A DNA stretch of 64,000 nt from Pseudomonas lundensis (GCF_002269125.1 NZ_NQKI01000002.1:186001-250000); one strand, 5' to 3'. Shown: positions 10,501 through 19,725, counted from the stretch's first letter. Program-made: numbers and translations. Notes: a model not told the origin generated them from the sequence alone.

Positions 10501-12875
10501 TGCTCGACACGTATGTGCCCGCGCCGGTTGCTGTGGGCAGCACCCCGTCCTTTCTGGCTGCAGCGACGACGCGCGAAATCCAGTCACTCACCCGCTTTGC
10601 ACTGAACGGCTTCAACCGGCTTGAAGGTGGCGCCATGCTTTTGCGTGCGCTCGATGAAAGTACCTTACCCCTGGGGCTGGACCCGCGTTATGCCAAACGG
10701 CTGGTGCGCAAACTGGACATTGGCCGTCACTACCAGGCGCTGCTTAACAGCAGCCTGGCGCCAGAAAAACAGGGCTCGGCCCGACGACAACAGCAGTTTG
10801 GCGAACAATTGTTGCTGCAAGTGCTGGAGCAAGGGTTGAGAGAAAAACTGGACGGCGCGCTTTCGGCCAACGCATATGCCTGCCTCAAGCATGTGATTGA
10901 ACGTCCTGACGGCCTGGCCCGTAATCCGCTTAACGGCGTTTCGCTGATCATCAGGCCCCTGGAGCTGGTGGCTGAAAGTGGTCGCGAACCGGATTTGGCG
11001 ACAGGTATGTATGTGCTGGGGCCACAGTCAGGCGATACGGGCCCGCACCTGTTGTGGACGATGTACAGCGAGCATTTTTCCCTGAAGGAATACGCCAGTG
11101 AAGGTCTGTTGCTGGCAGATCTGTACACCCGCGAATCCCTGCAAAACCTGGTGTTGCAACGCTTGCCGGCCTTCGAACGCAAAACCTACGCACATGGCGG
11201 TTTTGTCGAGCCGCACTTGCCGCACTTTCAAGATTCAATATTGCTCAACGGCTGGCAAACCCCGGCCCCGGTAGCGCTGGCCAACCGGCCCATCCTGGGC
11301 AATCTGTTCGCGACCCTGTACCGCGATAACTACCGGCTGTTGCTGGACATGGCGGCCCAGCAATCCAAAACCACAGCCCAGGTCGATTGGGAGTCCTTCA
11401 AGTACGCGTTGACGCTGGTGGTTAACACGGCCGCGATGTTTGCCCCCGGAAAACTGAGCCTGCCCATTGTGGTCTGGCAGGGGCTGGGCCTGCTGCGCGA
11501 AGGCGTCAGTGCAGCCAGGCAGGGCAGGTGGGCGGAGTCTGTCAGCGAGTTCGCCATGTCGCTGGTTCTGCTGGCGACGACCCGCCGAGCCTGGCACTCA
11601 GTGATTCGTTCGGTCGACGCCGTTTCGGCGCACGACTTGGAACCTTTCCCTGCTGCAATACCGCGCTCCGATGTGCAGTTTCAAGGTTCGGCCTCTGGAT
11701 TGGCCTCACTGCGTGCCAACCAGGTGGCGCTGGTGGACTTGACGTTTGACGCGCAGACCCGGATTTACAGCGATCCGCCATCCGGTCTCCATTACATACA
11801 GCTGAGTGGGCAGGTGTACCGCGTACTGGCGTGGCGCAATCGCTGGCGACTCTATCTGGACGATGTGCGAGAGGGCCCGCTGATCAAGCTCAATACAGAT
11901 CAACAGTGGGAGATCGATGTGAATGAGCCGCTGTTGGGGGGCGGCCCCGTCGCTTCGACGATGAGCGGGTACGGAACATTAGCGGCTAACGCCCTGACCT
12001 ATGAGATTCAGGCAATCGGCATGGACAGCATCCAGCGGCGCTTCCCGGATAAGGCATTGAGCATCCGTAAAGCGCATGAGTTGGCTACCACGTATTTGCA
12101 GCGTACTACTCAAGCGCTGCATGACTTGCATGCACCCGGCAGTGCGAACAGAAGGAATCGGGAGTTTTTGCAACATTTCTTCGACCTGGACGCATTGGGG
12201 CCTGCTCACCTTGAGCGCGTTCAGTCTGGTGTGGATGCGCTGCTGGCGCGCTTCCTTCACCCCGACCTGTCGCCCGCGACTTCGCCAAAATATGTGGTGT
12301 GCCGCTCGCGATTCAACTCAACGGCTTCGGCGTTTGTGAACCGTGCTGACAGTTCAAGGCGGATCTACCTGACCGATGAGTTCTTTTCCACCCTGTTCGA
12401 GCAGCCCTATGCGCTGACTCATCCGTATTTAAAAGCCGCGTCGCCACCCTTTCCGGTGAGTCAGCAAATGCGCGCCTCATTTTTGCTGCACGAGCTTACC
12501 CATGAGGTTCTGGAAACAGAGGACATTCATTATTTGAACCCCGGGTTTCCGTATCTGGACTTGATAGACACCGATCTGCCGTTTGGCCGCTACCTTCAGG
12601 ATCTGATAGTCGAGATTCAGAAAATCCATTCTCCGCACGTCCCAACCGAGAACCTTTTTCAGGAACTCAACCCCGAAACCATGGGGTGGAAAGACATCCC
12701 CAATGGCACCGCCAAAAGTCGTCTCCTGGAGATTGCGGGTGTGAGCACGCTGGACCAGGCACGTTTGGTCTTTAGAAATGACTCGATCAAACGTGTAGAA
12801 CTGATGCTGGCCAATGCCGATTCGCTGGTGCTGTTGATTGTTCATTTGGGGCGCCTTTACCCGGTCTTGTCATAG
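7599..12875 (+). CDS. giant polymorphic-toxin-like protein (DUF6543 / dermonecrotic-toxin type) with C-terminal HELTH zincin motif
   Basis: 1758-residue protein, GTG start with AGGAG five bases upstream; no signal peptide. The body resembles the very large 'dermonecrotic toxin domain' (DUF6543) proteins of Pseudomonas. It shows repeated amphipathic blocks, a LLWTMYSEHFSLKEY segment, and a hydrophobic stretch at about residues 1267-1330 (YALTLVVNTAAMFAPG, VVWQGLGLL, FAMSLVLLATT) that could insert in a membrane. The C-terminal 200 residues contain LLHELTHEVL, with HELTH at residues 1631-1635. This fits the HExxH zinc-protease signature, and His or Asp residues just downstream (DIHYL, YLDLIDTD) are possible third ligands. 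The gene stands between the two cob arms and is unrelated to cobalamin. Activity, export route and target are inferences; no immunity gene is evident beside it. Confidence 0.75.
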   Translation: MTVNVPPFHSAQALQALYRSRLDAAQASGAISSFEHDWLSKALSYLPVGPVGPLPVRANSVFLSRNQSRPVQWAGALLLAQALTDPTPLFLLTPLGALQTFTDLDALRDALERQLDDQAHREAVLRFCPVDVRPLLSLAGDLTLRTREVPAPFVAHISEALRIFLSSSQADTLERLLATPTLRALVDAQLQIHLERAFAGQPVNAHNVHRFVTPNGEQQPELSTTLSSAALELFISGPQTTGHAYTYTGPFTRLPHESDADLDKRFARVLTSATEHLIPHMSEALSVFWDQPAGAQPSPHTYCAARLGDHFFQQLLQARHRPEMSSDAFHALQQLLAARHDVTTISAARLLVYEAKGPEVELAGLMCFYFPGQSNGVWLFGASTGLVKISSRARLSSYVLSKLRSPTAFDAIARYAPQDQHPLLAGMVAPMLRVENVVGSVFDDCIHAVRARQIRDFVYLTGQYQARRLTLAAVDHALDVRELIDPQLLKLNSHGRWDSRFLPGSNGLPLALNENGLSDVLSLKLPKTQAQRDALLKHWPTPRMLARHLLAEVLNEGGQRFVNVAEVWVHVFDVDAAVLTCVPIRMLTLVDALLERVTGRNPLPHNPAFIEGGLRSSRDETIKPLRRLSGTKLLTLLDALAKGFEQAYTQHLSAFFYTASTSQPSDTLAQHLATLRHVMLRADMRLMLRGNHLEADDKRVITTVLTYPVSTHRPALNQFVPDVFAVFLDMGGGLDAISVCNCVLITERGGQESSTAGRAILWTPVSGFERFATVDQSKAHLEALLLDKSLRQDVLANVRCDVQSLICAHLDRRSDWAVEGQNQWVNFERIEDDFVYECQVAAINKVVVDAHYVCRQAREVPLTAQSFENLSRSLLLEEHAGLHFERHREVAATQQFESALPSWLKNASRADQLAYANVLQRYQFAVQDNGSYLHGIPDIEAYAREAVRAQLALDFPDQVLEPDAIEVVLDTYVPAPVAVGSTPSFLAAATTREIQSLTRFALNGFNRLEGGAMLLRALDESTLPLGLDPRYAKRLVRKLDIGRHYQALLNSSLAPEKQGSARRQQQFGEQLLLQVLEQGLREKLDGALSANAYACLKHVIERPDGLARNPLNGVSLIIRPLELVAESGREPDLATGMYVLGPQSGDTGPHLLWTMYSEHFSLKEYASEGLLLADLYTRESLQNLVLQRLPAFERKTYAHGGFVEPHLPHFQDSILLNGWQTPAPVALANRPILGNLFATLYRDNYRLLLDMAAQQSKTTAQVDWESFKYALTLVVNTAAMFAPGKLSLPIVVWQGLGLLREGVSAARQGRWAESVSEFAMSLVLLATTRRAWHSVIRSVDAVSAHDLEPFPAAIPRSDVQFQGSASGLASLRANQVALVDLTFDAQTRIYSDPPSGLHYIQLSGQVYRVLAWRNRWRLYLDDVREGPLIKLNTDQQWEIDVNEPLLGGGPVASTMSGYGTLAANALTYEIQAIGMDSIQRRFPDKALSIRKAHELATTYLQRTTQALHDLHAPGSANRRNREFLQHFFDLDALGPAHLERVQSGVDALLARFLHPDLSPATSPKYVVCRSRFNSTASAFVNRADSSRRIYLTDEFFSTLFEQPYALTHPYLKAASPPFPVSQQMRASFLLHELTHEVLETEDIHYLNPGFPYLDLIDTDLPFGRYLQDLIVEIQKIHSPHVPTENLFQELNPETMGWKDIPNGTAKSRLLEIAGVSTLDQARLVFRNDSIKRVELMLANADSLVLLIVHLGRLYPVLS

Positions 12876-12996
12876 GCCGTGGGTGCCGGGCAAGTGAACG
12901 GCACGGGCATTCCGTCCGGCAAGCTTTTCATGCGCCGGTCCAAAGCAGGCATAATGCGCGACCCGCAATAGCGCATTGCCTGCTCTGGATTGATCC

Positions 12997-14328
12997 TTGA
13001 CCTTGCCACCTGAGTTCCCTGTCACGACGCCTGTGCGCCCTTCGGGTTGCCCGGGGCTATTGCGCATTGTCCAGGCGATGGATGGCGGAATTTGTCGCGT
13101 CAAACTCGCAGGCGGATTAATCACCGCATCACAAGCGCTAGCCGTGGCTGACGTGGCGCAGCGGTATGCCAGCGGGGTTATCGAAGCGACCAATCGCAGC
13201 AACCTGCAAATTCGGGGTGTGGGGCCGGCGCATGCAGCGCTGATTAAACCACTGCTGGACGCGGGCTTAGGGCCGGCGAACGCCGCCAGTGACGACGTGC
13301 GCAACCTGATGCTCAGCCCCGCAGCGGGGATTGATCCGCAACAGGTGGTCGACACGTGGCCCTTGGCGCGTCAGGTTCTCGCCAGCCTAGAAAGCACACC
13401 GCGCTATGCCGAATTGTCGGCCAAATTTGCCGTGCAACTGGACGGCGGCGAAGCGCTGGCGATGCTGGAACATCATCACGACCTGTGGTTATCGGCTTAT
13501 GAATGCGAGGGCCAGCGCCTGTTGGCCTTCGGCCTTGCGGGCAGCCCGGCGCAGGATGCAGCGTTGGGCTGCGTGCCTGTCGAACAGGGGCATGAGCTGG
13601 TGATGGCCGTCCTGTCGTTGTTTCTCGATGTAGCGCGTCCCGAGCAAACACGCATGCGCCACCTGTTCAAGGAGCGGGCGGTTACAGACTTTGTCGAGCA
13701 ACTGGCGCAGCGAATCAGCGTGGCAATCGTCCCTGCACACACGTGGCATCGTGAGGCCAGGGGCGGGCAATCGCCCATCGGCTGTTATCCACAGCGTGAG
13801 CCGAACCGGGTTTACGTAGGGGCCGCCCCGGCGTTGGGTCGACTCAATGCCGCCATGCTCAGCGGGCTGGCGAGGATTGCCACTCGCTATGGCGACGGCA
13901 CGTTGCGATTTACCCCGTGGCAAAGCGTAATCGTCCCAAATGTGCGCACCGATCAAGGGGCGCTGGTCACTCAAGCGCTGCAAACACTGGGTTTGCTGTG
14001 TGATGCGCACAACCCGCTGACGCAACTGATTGCCTGCACCGGCTCCAGTGCTTGCGCCAAAGGGCTGGCCGATACCAAGCAGGATGCGCGTCGTCTCGCA
14101 CGCTTGATGGCTGTGCCACAGAGCATTCACCTGACGGGCTGCCAACGCTCTTGCGCGGCGGCCCATGTGGTCCCGGTCACGTTGCTGGCCGTGGCGCCCG
14201 GTCATTACGACCTCTATTTACGTGACCCGCAGCACGCCGGATTCGGTGTGCTGCGTGAGCGCAACCTTACTATTGAAGCGGCGGGCGCCTGGCTTGAAGC
14301 CCGCCAACGGAGCAACACCCATGATTGA
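12997..14328 (+). CDS. cobG: precorrin-3B synthase
   Basis: Oxygen-dependent hydroxylation and lactone formation that prepares precorrin-2 derivatives for ring contraction; a haem/4Fe-4S protein of the sulfite/nitrite reductase superfamily. Seen are SGCPGLLRIVQAMDGGICR, ATNRSNLQIRGV and the cluster-ligand pattern IACTGSSACAKGLADTK followed by LTGCQRSCAAAH (two Cys pairs). Length 443 is normal. The start is uncertain: an in-frame stop at 12991 leaves TTG at 12997, TTG at 13003 or GTG at 13033, none with a strong ribosome site. It is the first gene of the plus-strand cob arm and overlaps cobH by eight bases. Confidence 0.92.
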   Translation: MTLPPEFPVTTPVRPSGCPGLLRIVQAMDGGICRVKLAGGLITASQALAVADVAQRYASGVIEATNRSNLQIRGVGPAHAALIKPLLDAGLGPANAASDDVRNLMLSPAAGIDPQQVVDTWPLARQVLASLESTPRYAELSAKFAVQLDGGEALAMLEHHHDLWLSAYECEGQRLLAFGLAGSPAQDAALGCVPVEQGHELVMAVLSLFLDVARPEQTRMRHLFKERAVTDFVEQLAQRISVAIVPAHTWHREARGGQSPIGCYPQREPNRVYVGAAPALGRLNAAMLSGLARIATRYGDGTLRFTPWQSVIVPNVRTDQGALVTQALQTLGLLCDAHNPLTQLIACTGSSACAKGLADTKQDARRLARLMAVPQSIHLTGCQRSCAAAHVVPVTLLAVAPGHYDLYLRDPQHAGFGVLRERNLTIEAAGAWLEARQRSNTHD

Positions 14329-14947
14329 TTACATCCGCGACGGTCAAGAGATCTATCGCAACTCGTTCGCCATCATTCGTGCCGAGGCCAACCTCGACAA
14401 CATCCCGGCGGACCTTGAAAAACTGGCCGTGCGGGTGATTCATGCGTGCGGCATGGTCGATGCCGTCGACGACCTGCGCTTCTCACCGGGTGCGGGCAAG
14501 GCCGGGCGCGACGCGCTGGCCGCCGGTGCACCGATTTTGTGTGATGCGCGCATGGTGCTTGAAGGCGTGACCCGCACGCGTTTGCCGGCCCACAACAAAG
14601 TGATTTGCACGCTCAAGGAAGAGGGTGTTGCCGAGATGGCGCTGGAGAAGGGCAACACCCGCTCAGCTGTCGCCCTTGAGCTGTGGCGTCCGTACCTCGA
14701 AGGCAGCGTTGTAGTGATCGGCAACGCGCCGACCGCCCTGTTTTATCTGCTTGAGATGATCGACGCAGGTGCGCCCAAACCGGCGCTGATCCTGGGCTTC
14801 CCGGTGGGCTTTGTCGGCGCCGCCGAATCCAAGGCCATGCTCGCCGCGGACAGCCGTGGCGTACCGTTTGTAATCATGCAAGGCCGTCGTGGTGGCAGTG
14901 CAATGGCAGCGGCTGCAGTTAATGCCTTGGCGACGGAGATCGAGTGA
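14321..14947 (+). CDS. cobH: precorrin-8X methylmutase
   Basis: Moves the methyl group from C11 to C12 of precorrin-8X to give hydrogenobyrinate. The 208-residue length is typical. Key features are [20 protein letters not shown] at the N-terminus, [11 protein letters not shown] with the presumed catalytic His41, [14 protein letters not shown], and [13 protein letters not shown]. The frame extends upstream inside cobG, but ATG at 14321 gives the family N-terminus and overlaps the cobG stop by eight bases, indicating coupled translation. It overlaps the following cobI by one to four bases. Confidence 0.96.
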   Translation: MIDYIRDGQEIYRNSFAIIRAEANLDNIPADLEKLAVRVIHACGMVDAVDDLRFSPGAGKAGRDALAAGAPILCDARMVLEGVTRTRLPAHNKVICTLKEEGVAEMALEKGNTRSAVALELWRPYLEGSVVVIGNAPTALFYLLEMIDAGAPKPALILGFPVGFVGAAESKAMLAADSRGVPFVIMQGRRGGSAMAAAAVNALATEIE

Positions 14948-15678
14948 TGGTGCAACCTGGACGTTTGATCGGACTGGGCGTAGGGCCCGGTGATCCTGAG
15001 CTGATTACGGTCAAGGCGTTGCGCCTGCTGCGCGAGTCGCCCGTGGTGGCGTATTTCGTTGCCAAAGGTAAAAAAGGCAACGCGTTCGGCATTATCGAAG
15101 CGCACTTGCAAGGTGCGCAAACGCTGATGCCATTGGTGTACCCGGTGACCACTGAAGCCTTACCGGCGCCGTTGTCGTACGAACAAGTGATTAGCGATTT
15201 TTACGATCACGCTGCGGTTGAGGTGGCGCAGCATCTGCAAGCAGGGCGTGATGTGGCGGTGATCTGCGAAGGCGACCCGTTCTTTTACGGCTCATATATG
15301 TATCTGCATGACCGACTGGCGCAACAATTTGAGGCTGAAGTCGTGCCCGGTGTTTGCTCGATGCTGGGCGGCGCGTCGGTGCTGGGCGTGCCGCTGGTGT
15401 ACCGCAATCAGAGCCTGTCAGTGCTCTCGGGGGTACTGCCTCATGAAGAACTCAAGCGTCGTCTGGCGGATGCTGATGCTGCGGTCATCATGAAGCTGGG
15501 GCGAAATTTCCATAAGGTGCGTGAAGTATTGAGCGAGCTTGGCCTGGCCGAGCGCGCGTTGTATGTGGAACGCGCCACCATGAGCAATCAGAAAATCGTC
15601 CCGTTCAATGACGTGGACCCGATGTCATCGCCGTATTTCTCGCTGATTATCGTGCCCGGCGAACGGTGGCAAGGATGA
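14947..15678 (+). CDS. cobI: precorrin-2 C20-methyltransferase
   Basis: SAM-dependent methylation of precorrin-2 at C20. The 243-residue protein has the tetrapyrrole methylase signatures [53 protein letters not shown] and [13 protein letters not shown]. Two starts are possible: GTG at 14944 (four-base overlap with cobH) and ATG at 14947 (one-base overlap). A GGAG at 14935-14938 serves either one; ATG is preferred. It overlaps cobJ by four bases, so the four plus-strand cob genes are tightly coupled. Confidence 0.95.
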   Translation: MVQPGRLIGLGVGPGDPELITVKALRLLRESPVVAYFVAKGKKGNAFGIIEAHLQGAQTLMPLVYPVTTEALPAPLSYEQVISDFYDHAAVEVAQHLQAGRDVAVICEGDPFFYGSYMYLHDRLAQQFEAEVVPGVCSMLGGASVLGVPLVYRNQSLSVLSGVLPHEELKRRLADADAAVIMKLGRNFHKVREVLSELGLAERALYVERATMSNQKIVPFNDVDPMSSPYFSLIIVPGERWQG

Positions 15679-17348
15679 ACCGCCCAGCTGCGGCCATTGT
15701 GATCCTTGGCAATGGCAGCCTCGCGACTGCCCGGCGTATCCAGCAACTGTACCCGAGTTCGCTGATTCATGGTTTGGCCGAGCGGGTTGATGGCGCGGAC
15801 CGGGTATACAGCGACTTTGGCGCCAACCTGCGTCAGTTGTACCAACAGGACACGCCCATCATTGCCCTGTGTGCGGCGGGCATTGTGATTCGCACGCTCG
15901 CGCCGTTGTTGTTGGAGAAAGGCGCAGAGCCGCCGGTGCTGGCGGTGGCAGAAGATGCCAGCGCCGTGGTCCCCTTGTTGGGTGGCCTGAGCGGTGTGAA
16001 CGATCTGGCTCGGGAAATCGCTGCCGGGCTGGGCATTGCACCGGCGATTACGACCAGCGGAGAACTGCGGTTTGGCACCTGCCTGCTAAACCCGCCGAGC
16101 GGCTATGCCTTGGGTGATCTGGAGCTGGGCAAGCGCTTTGTGTCAGACCTGCTGGCCGGGGAATCCGTGCGCATCGAAGGGGACGCGCCCTGGTTGGACA
16201 GTGCGCAACTGCCCCAACACCGAGACGCGCGTCTGGCGATTCATGTGGGCAGCGAAGCGCGGGAGCCTGTGGCGGACGAGTTGCGGATTTACCCGCGCAA
16301 TGTGCTGGTGAAAGTCAACGCCGTGGTGTCAGCGCAAACCGTTGGCGACGTGCTGCGCGAAGCGAAGGTCGCTTGGCAATCCCTGGCGTGCGTCGTGGCC
16401 GACGAACCCCTGATGGCTGACACCCAACTGCGTGAAGTGGCCACTGAACTGGGTGTGCCGCTACGTTTTGCAACTGACGATGATGAGTTTGCCGAGCAGT
16501 CAGTCGCCTGGGATGAGCCTGTGAATGCTGTGACCGTGGGGGTGGCGCCCGCGCCACTGGTCATTGAGCGACTGGGACGTGCGCGTGGACGCCTGGCCGT
16601 CATCGGGTTGGGGCCAGGCGCTGCGGAGCTGATGGTGCCCGCCGTCAAGGCCGAGCTGGAACGGGCCAACGACGTGTTGGGCTATGAAACTTATGTGCGC
16701 ATGGCCGGGCCGTTCCGTGACGATCAAGTGATGCACTGCACCGACAACCGCGAAGAAATGCAGCGAGCCCGGCATGCCTTTGAGCTGGCGGCCCAAGGGC
16801 GCTCAGTGGTGGTGGTGTCGTCTGGTGATCCTGGTGTGTTTGCCATGGCAGCAGCCGTACTGGAAGCGCTGCACGAGTCCAACAATCCGCTCTGGCACAG
16901 CGTTGACCTGGAAATCCTGCCGGGCGTGTCGGCCTCGCTGGCGACGGCGGCGCAGGCTGGAGCGCCATTGGGGCATGACTTCTGCGTGATGTCGCTCTCG
17001 GACAACCTCAAGCCATGGGCCATCATCGAAAAACGTCTGGACCTGGCGGCCGAGGCGGATCTGGCGCTGGCGTTCTATAACCCGATTTCCCGCTCACGCC
17101 CCTGGCAGCTAGGTGTGGCACTGGACATCGTCGCCCGTCATCGTCTGCCTGCGACGCCGGTCGTCTTGGGTCGCGATATCGGCCGTCCGGGCCAGACGCT
17201 ACGTGTCACGACCCTTGGCGCGTTGACCCCGGATCAGGTGGACATGCGCACCATGGTCATCATTGGTTCGTCGACGACATGCGCATTCCGTCGTGCTGAC
17301 GGACTGGAATGGGTCTACACGCCGCGTTGGTATGGGCAAAAGCCCTGA
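15675..17348 (+). CDS. cobJ: CbiG-like/precorrin-3B C17-methyltransferase fusion
   Basis: 557-residue two-part protein. Residues 1 to about 300 resemble CbiG ([65 protein letters not shown]). In the anaerobic route this protein opens the lactone and loses C20. The rest is the CobJ/CbiH methylase ([67 protein letters not shown]) that methylates C17 with ring contraction. This fusion is usual in pseudomonads. ATG at 15675 overlaps the cobI stop (ATGA). Last gene of the arm; a terminator follows. Confidence 0.94.
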   Translation: MNRPAAAIVILGNGSLATARRIQQLYPSSLIHGLAERVDGADRVYSDFGANLRQLYQQDTPIIALCAAGIVIRTLAPLLLEKGAEPPVLAVAEDASAVVPLLGGLSGVNDLAREIAAGLGIAPAITTSGELRFGTCLLNPPSGYALGDLELGKRFVSDLLAGESVRIEGDAPWLDSAQLPQHRDARLAIHVGSEAREPVADELRIYPRNVLVKVNAVVSAQTVGDVLREAKVAWQSLACVVADEPLMADTQLREVATELGVPLRFATDDDEFAEQSVAWDEPVNAVTVGVAPAPLVIERLGRARGRLAVIGLGPGAAELMVPAVKAELERANDVLGYETYVRMAGPFRDDQVMHCTDNREEMQRARHAFELAAQGRSVVVVSSGDPGVFAMAAAVLEALHESNNPLWHSVDLEILPGVSASLATAAQAGAPLGHDFCVMSLSDNLKPWAIIEKRLDLAAEADLALAFYNPISRSRPWQLGVALDIVARHRLPATPVVLGRDIGRPGQTLRVTTLGALTPDQVDMRTMVIIGSSTTCAFRRADGLEWVYTPRWYGQKP

Positions 17349-17360
17349 CGTACTGAATAA

Positions 17361-17389
17361 ATGGCCTCTTTAATGAGACCATTTTTTTA
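17361..17389 (+). terminator. intrinsic terminator after cobJ
   Basis: An eight-base stem ATGGCCTC / GAGACCAT with one mismatch is followed by a run of seven T at 17382-17388, 13 bases after the cobJ stop. It ends the cobG-cobH-cobI-cobJ arm and separates it from the AT-rich island. Confidence 0.75.
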
Positions 17390-18040
17390 TAAGCGGTAAT
17401 GTTTGGCCATCCTGATGCCTTAACACTGTCGGAATATTCGTCAGTGTGCGTCAAATAAGTCTATGAGGCTTACTGGTTTTTATTAGTTTGGCAGTGTGAA
17501 TAACTCTTATGCTGGCTATATAAAGTTTGATTCAGGTGGAGTGCGTGGCAAAAGCACGTGTGCGAAGGGGGAGAAGTCGATTAAGTTAGCTGTAATGAAC
17601 GCGATTTAAGCGTCATTGCTTCTAATGCGAAGGAATCGGTTGACGGGCAGGCCATTGGAACGTGTTCAGGGCGTTGGTTCGGCTCTGTACGAAAAGTAAT
17701 GTCACAAACACGGCATCGCACAAACCGTTGAGCATCAATCGACCATCGGCTCTCGTGCGCCCGCCACGGCGAGGTTGTTCGGCTATATCCGCAACCAAGT
17801 CCCAGGGTACATCAAGGTAGTCGGGGCGACTCTCCAGTCCAGTCTGATAAGTGCTGTCTTATTGTTCTGTTCAGGGATGAACGTCGGATGGAGTTGATCG
17901 GGGTGGGAAGCAGAGTTTTAGTAATGCGTGTTTCTGTAATATTAAGTATGGAACCCTTTTTTGTATTGTAGAAAAAGCAGGCTATGTTTTATTTAACGGG
18001 TCGGGAAGGCTCGCTAAATAAAATTAAATGGAGTGATTGT
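17390..18040. other. AT-rich stretch without a supported gene
   Basis: About 650 bases between the cob arm and the first island gene. Codon use on both strands does not support a normal gene. From 17700 to 17894 one plus-strand frame stays open for about 64 codons with no start codon. It reads like protein in places (ARLFGYIRNQVPGYIKVV, then ATLQSSLISAVLLF), so it may be the remains of a decayed gene. I recognise no complete insertion sequence. An ATTAAGTA-type AT-rich segment near 17938-17990 probably holds the promoter of the next gene. Confidence 0.45.
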
Positions 18041-18826
18041 ATGATTATTAGTGAAGGCGTTGCTGTCACAGACCAAGAAGCCGAACAGTTTTTTAATGCA
18101 TTGCCAGTCAAGCAAAAAATGCAGTTTTTAACGACGCCTGAATCGCCAAACGTGGCAGGCGAGGCAAAAGAAGAAACTGCACTGGTCGGGAAGGAAACGC
18201 CAATCGTTATTGCATTTGCTGATGGTGTGGCGCTTGAGAAGCGTGAGGCGGTTATGAATATTGCCCAGCTCGCTGAATCTCATGCCGATACAAAAGCAAA
18301 CCGTAAAACCAATGCCCTGGCATGGTACGAGGCTTACCATGAAGCAATGAAGCATTGTGGTTGGACCTTCACGAATTATATATACACCACCCATGATACG
18401 AAGAATGTCAATGTCACCATGGACAGTCTCGTTTTGGAAATAGTTGCTATGGCTGCAGGGGCGAATGCCGCAGCGATCGTTCCTTTACTGGGTAAAGTCT
18501 TCGATAGAATCAAAAAAGATAATGCCATCATCACATTGTTTGATAACAACAGTAAGGGCAGTAGCGTAGGCAGTTGTCAGATCATGCCGTGCATGGAGTC
18601 TGAGGGCGGTATTGCAGTGACTGTCCTGGCCGGTCTGGAATGTACTTTTAACTCCTCCGAAGGCGGTGCCTGGTTCTGGAAGTGGAAGGCTTCGAGTCTG
18701 AGTGTTCAAAAAGCGGCGACTCAGATGAACCTGAACTTTGAATCGTATAAGCGCCGTGAGCACCATATACTCGGTCAGCTGGATAAGTCTTCTGATGAGT
18801 TTTTTGCAAAAATAAATATGAAATAA
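18041..18826 (+). CDS. uncharacterised protein, island paralog 1
   Basis: 261-residue protein of unknown function. ATG at 18041 has GGAG seven bases upstream; the frame extends to 17984 without such a site. It has no signal peptide or clear membrane segment. An extra N-terminal region (about residues 1-52) precedes the part shared with paralog 3. The shared marks are DG at 61-62, VMNIAQLAESHAD, Trp95 and a Gly-Trp at 107-108, Cys184, and a C-terminal block with Tyr236 and FF at 254-255. The spacing between these marks equals that in paralog 3. Base composition is AT-richer than the neighbours. A stem-loop follows. Confidence 0.8.
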   Translation: MIISEGVAVTDQEAEQFFNALPVKQKMQFLTTPESPNVAGEAKEETALVGKETPIVIAFADGVALEKREAVMNIAQLAESHADTKANRKTNALAWYEAYHEAMKHCGWTFTNYIYTTHDTKNVNVTMDSLVLEIVAMAAGANAAAIVPLLGKVFDRIKKDNAIITLFDNNSKGSSVGSCQIMPCMESEGGIAVTVLAGLECTFNSSEGGAWFWKWKASSLSVQKAATQMNLNFESYKRREHHILGQLDKSSDEFFAKINMK

Positions 18827-18835
18827 TTCGTCAGC

Positions 18836-18861
18836 GGGGCGGCATTTTATAGTGTCGCCTC
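18836..18861 (+). terminator. stem-loop between island paralogs 1 and 2
   Basis: Nine-base stem (GGGGCGGCA at 18836-18844 with TGTCGCCTC at 18853-18861, two G-T pairs) and an eight-base loop, nine bases after the stop. No T-run follows, so it may only attenuate or protect the upstream message rather than end it. Confidence 0.45.
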
Positions 18862-18894
18862 GTTCATTAGCGCTTTGTCCGAATAGGGGGCTAC

Positions 18895-19584
18895 ATGGAG
18901 TACAAGCTCAAAGTCGTATCAGGCCAGTTAATTTTTTTACCGGATAACTTACCTGTACCGTTTGAAAGTGATCTTGCCTGTTCGCAATTTTTTATGCAGT
19001 TTTACGCGGACGGTAGAGCTGACAGATTCTCTTCGCTCGGCAGCTGGGATCAACGTATTGGTGAGGCGCGCGTACAGACGAAGTGGATAACAACGCTTTC
19101 GCAGAATGTTGATGTAAAGCCAAGTGAGGATGCTTTTTTTGACGTGCTCTCTGTGGTATCAGAGCTAATTAATCACGCGCACGCTATTAACTCCGGGGTT
19201 TCACTGGAGCTGCTGCGCGATGGGCTAAAGGCTTTAATGTGTGACGCGCGGGCGCAGAAAGTGTTTTTTGATTCAGTATTCAAGCGTTCTGTCTCTGATC
19301 GGACCCCGAATGATCAAGGTTCTTTAAATGTTTCTTTCCTGCTCAGTGTGCTCAATCCTCATAATCAGTTGTTAACGGTTCAGGTTCGTATGAGCGTTCA
19401 TGGGGATCCGGGCGCAAGTATTTTTATTCGGCCCTTAGAGGGAAAAGAACTGATTGGCACGCCCTCGCTGACGGTATCAAGTGCTGAGTTGAATGCGCGT
19501 ATGTACGAAAAGGTCAGAGGTAATATAAATGCTTTTGTGAAAGATGTAGCAGTCGATCAGATTGTCGACGTGGCGATTAATTAA
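18895..19584 (+). CDS. uncharacterised protein, island paralog 2
   Basis: 229-residue protein of unknown function, ATG with AGGGGG four bases upstream. It is the most divergent of the three island genes. It keeps Trp51 and Trp64, the same 13-residue spacing as in the other two, then a helical middle with VLSVVSELINHAH and LLRDGLKALM, a beta-rich part (LTVQVRMSVHG) and a C-terminal tyrosine (Tyr204) region. No signal peptide, membrane segment or catalytic motif is visible. It begins 68 bases after paralog 1, in the same direction. Confidence 0.75.
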   Translation: MEYKLKVVSGQLIFLPDNLPVPFESDLACSQFFMQFYADGRADRFSSLGSWDQRIGEARVQTKWITTLSQNVDVKPSEDAFFDVLSVVSELINHAHAINSGVSLELLRDGLKALMCDARAQKVFFDSVFKRSVSDRTPNDQGSLNVSFLLSVLNPHNQLLTVQVRMSVHGDPGASIFIRPLEGKELIGTPSLTVSSAELNARMYEKVRGNINAFVKDVAVDQIVDVAIN

Positions 19585-19725
19585 AGCATCGGGCTGTTTA
19601 ATCGAGTAGATACCCCCTCTACCCCGCGCAACGAATAGGGATGGAACAGAAATGTGATTTGCCGAGCCCAGCGGGTTTGCGCGGCAACTTATTTAAAGCA
19701 CACGTGCTGCAAAGGAACATACTGA

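Noticed and set aside
17641..17900. Transposase or insertion-sequence remnant in the AT-rich stretch
   Set aside because: No terminal inverted repeats, target duplication or recognisable transposase motif; only a short open stretch without a start codon.
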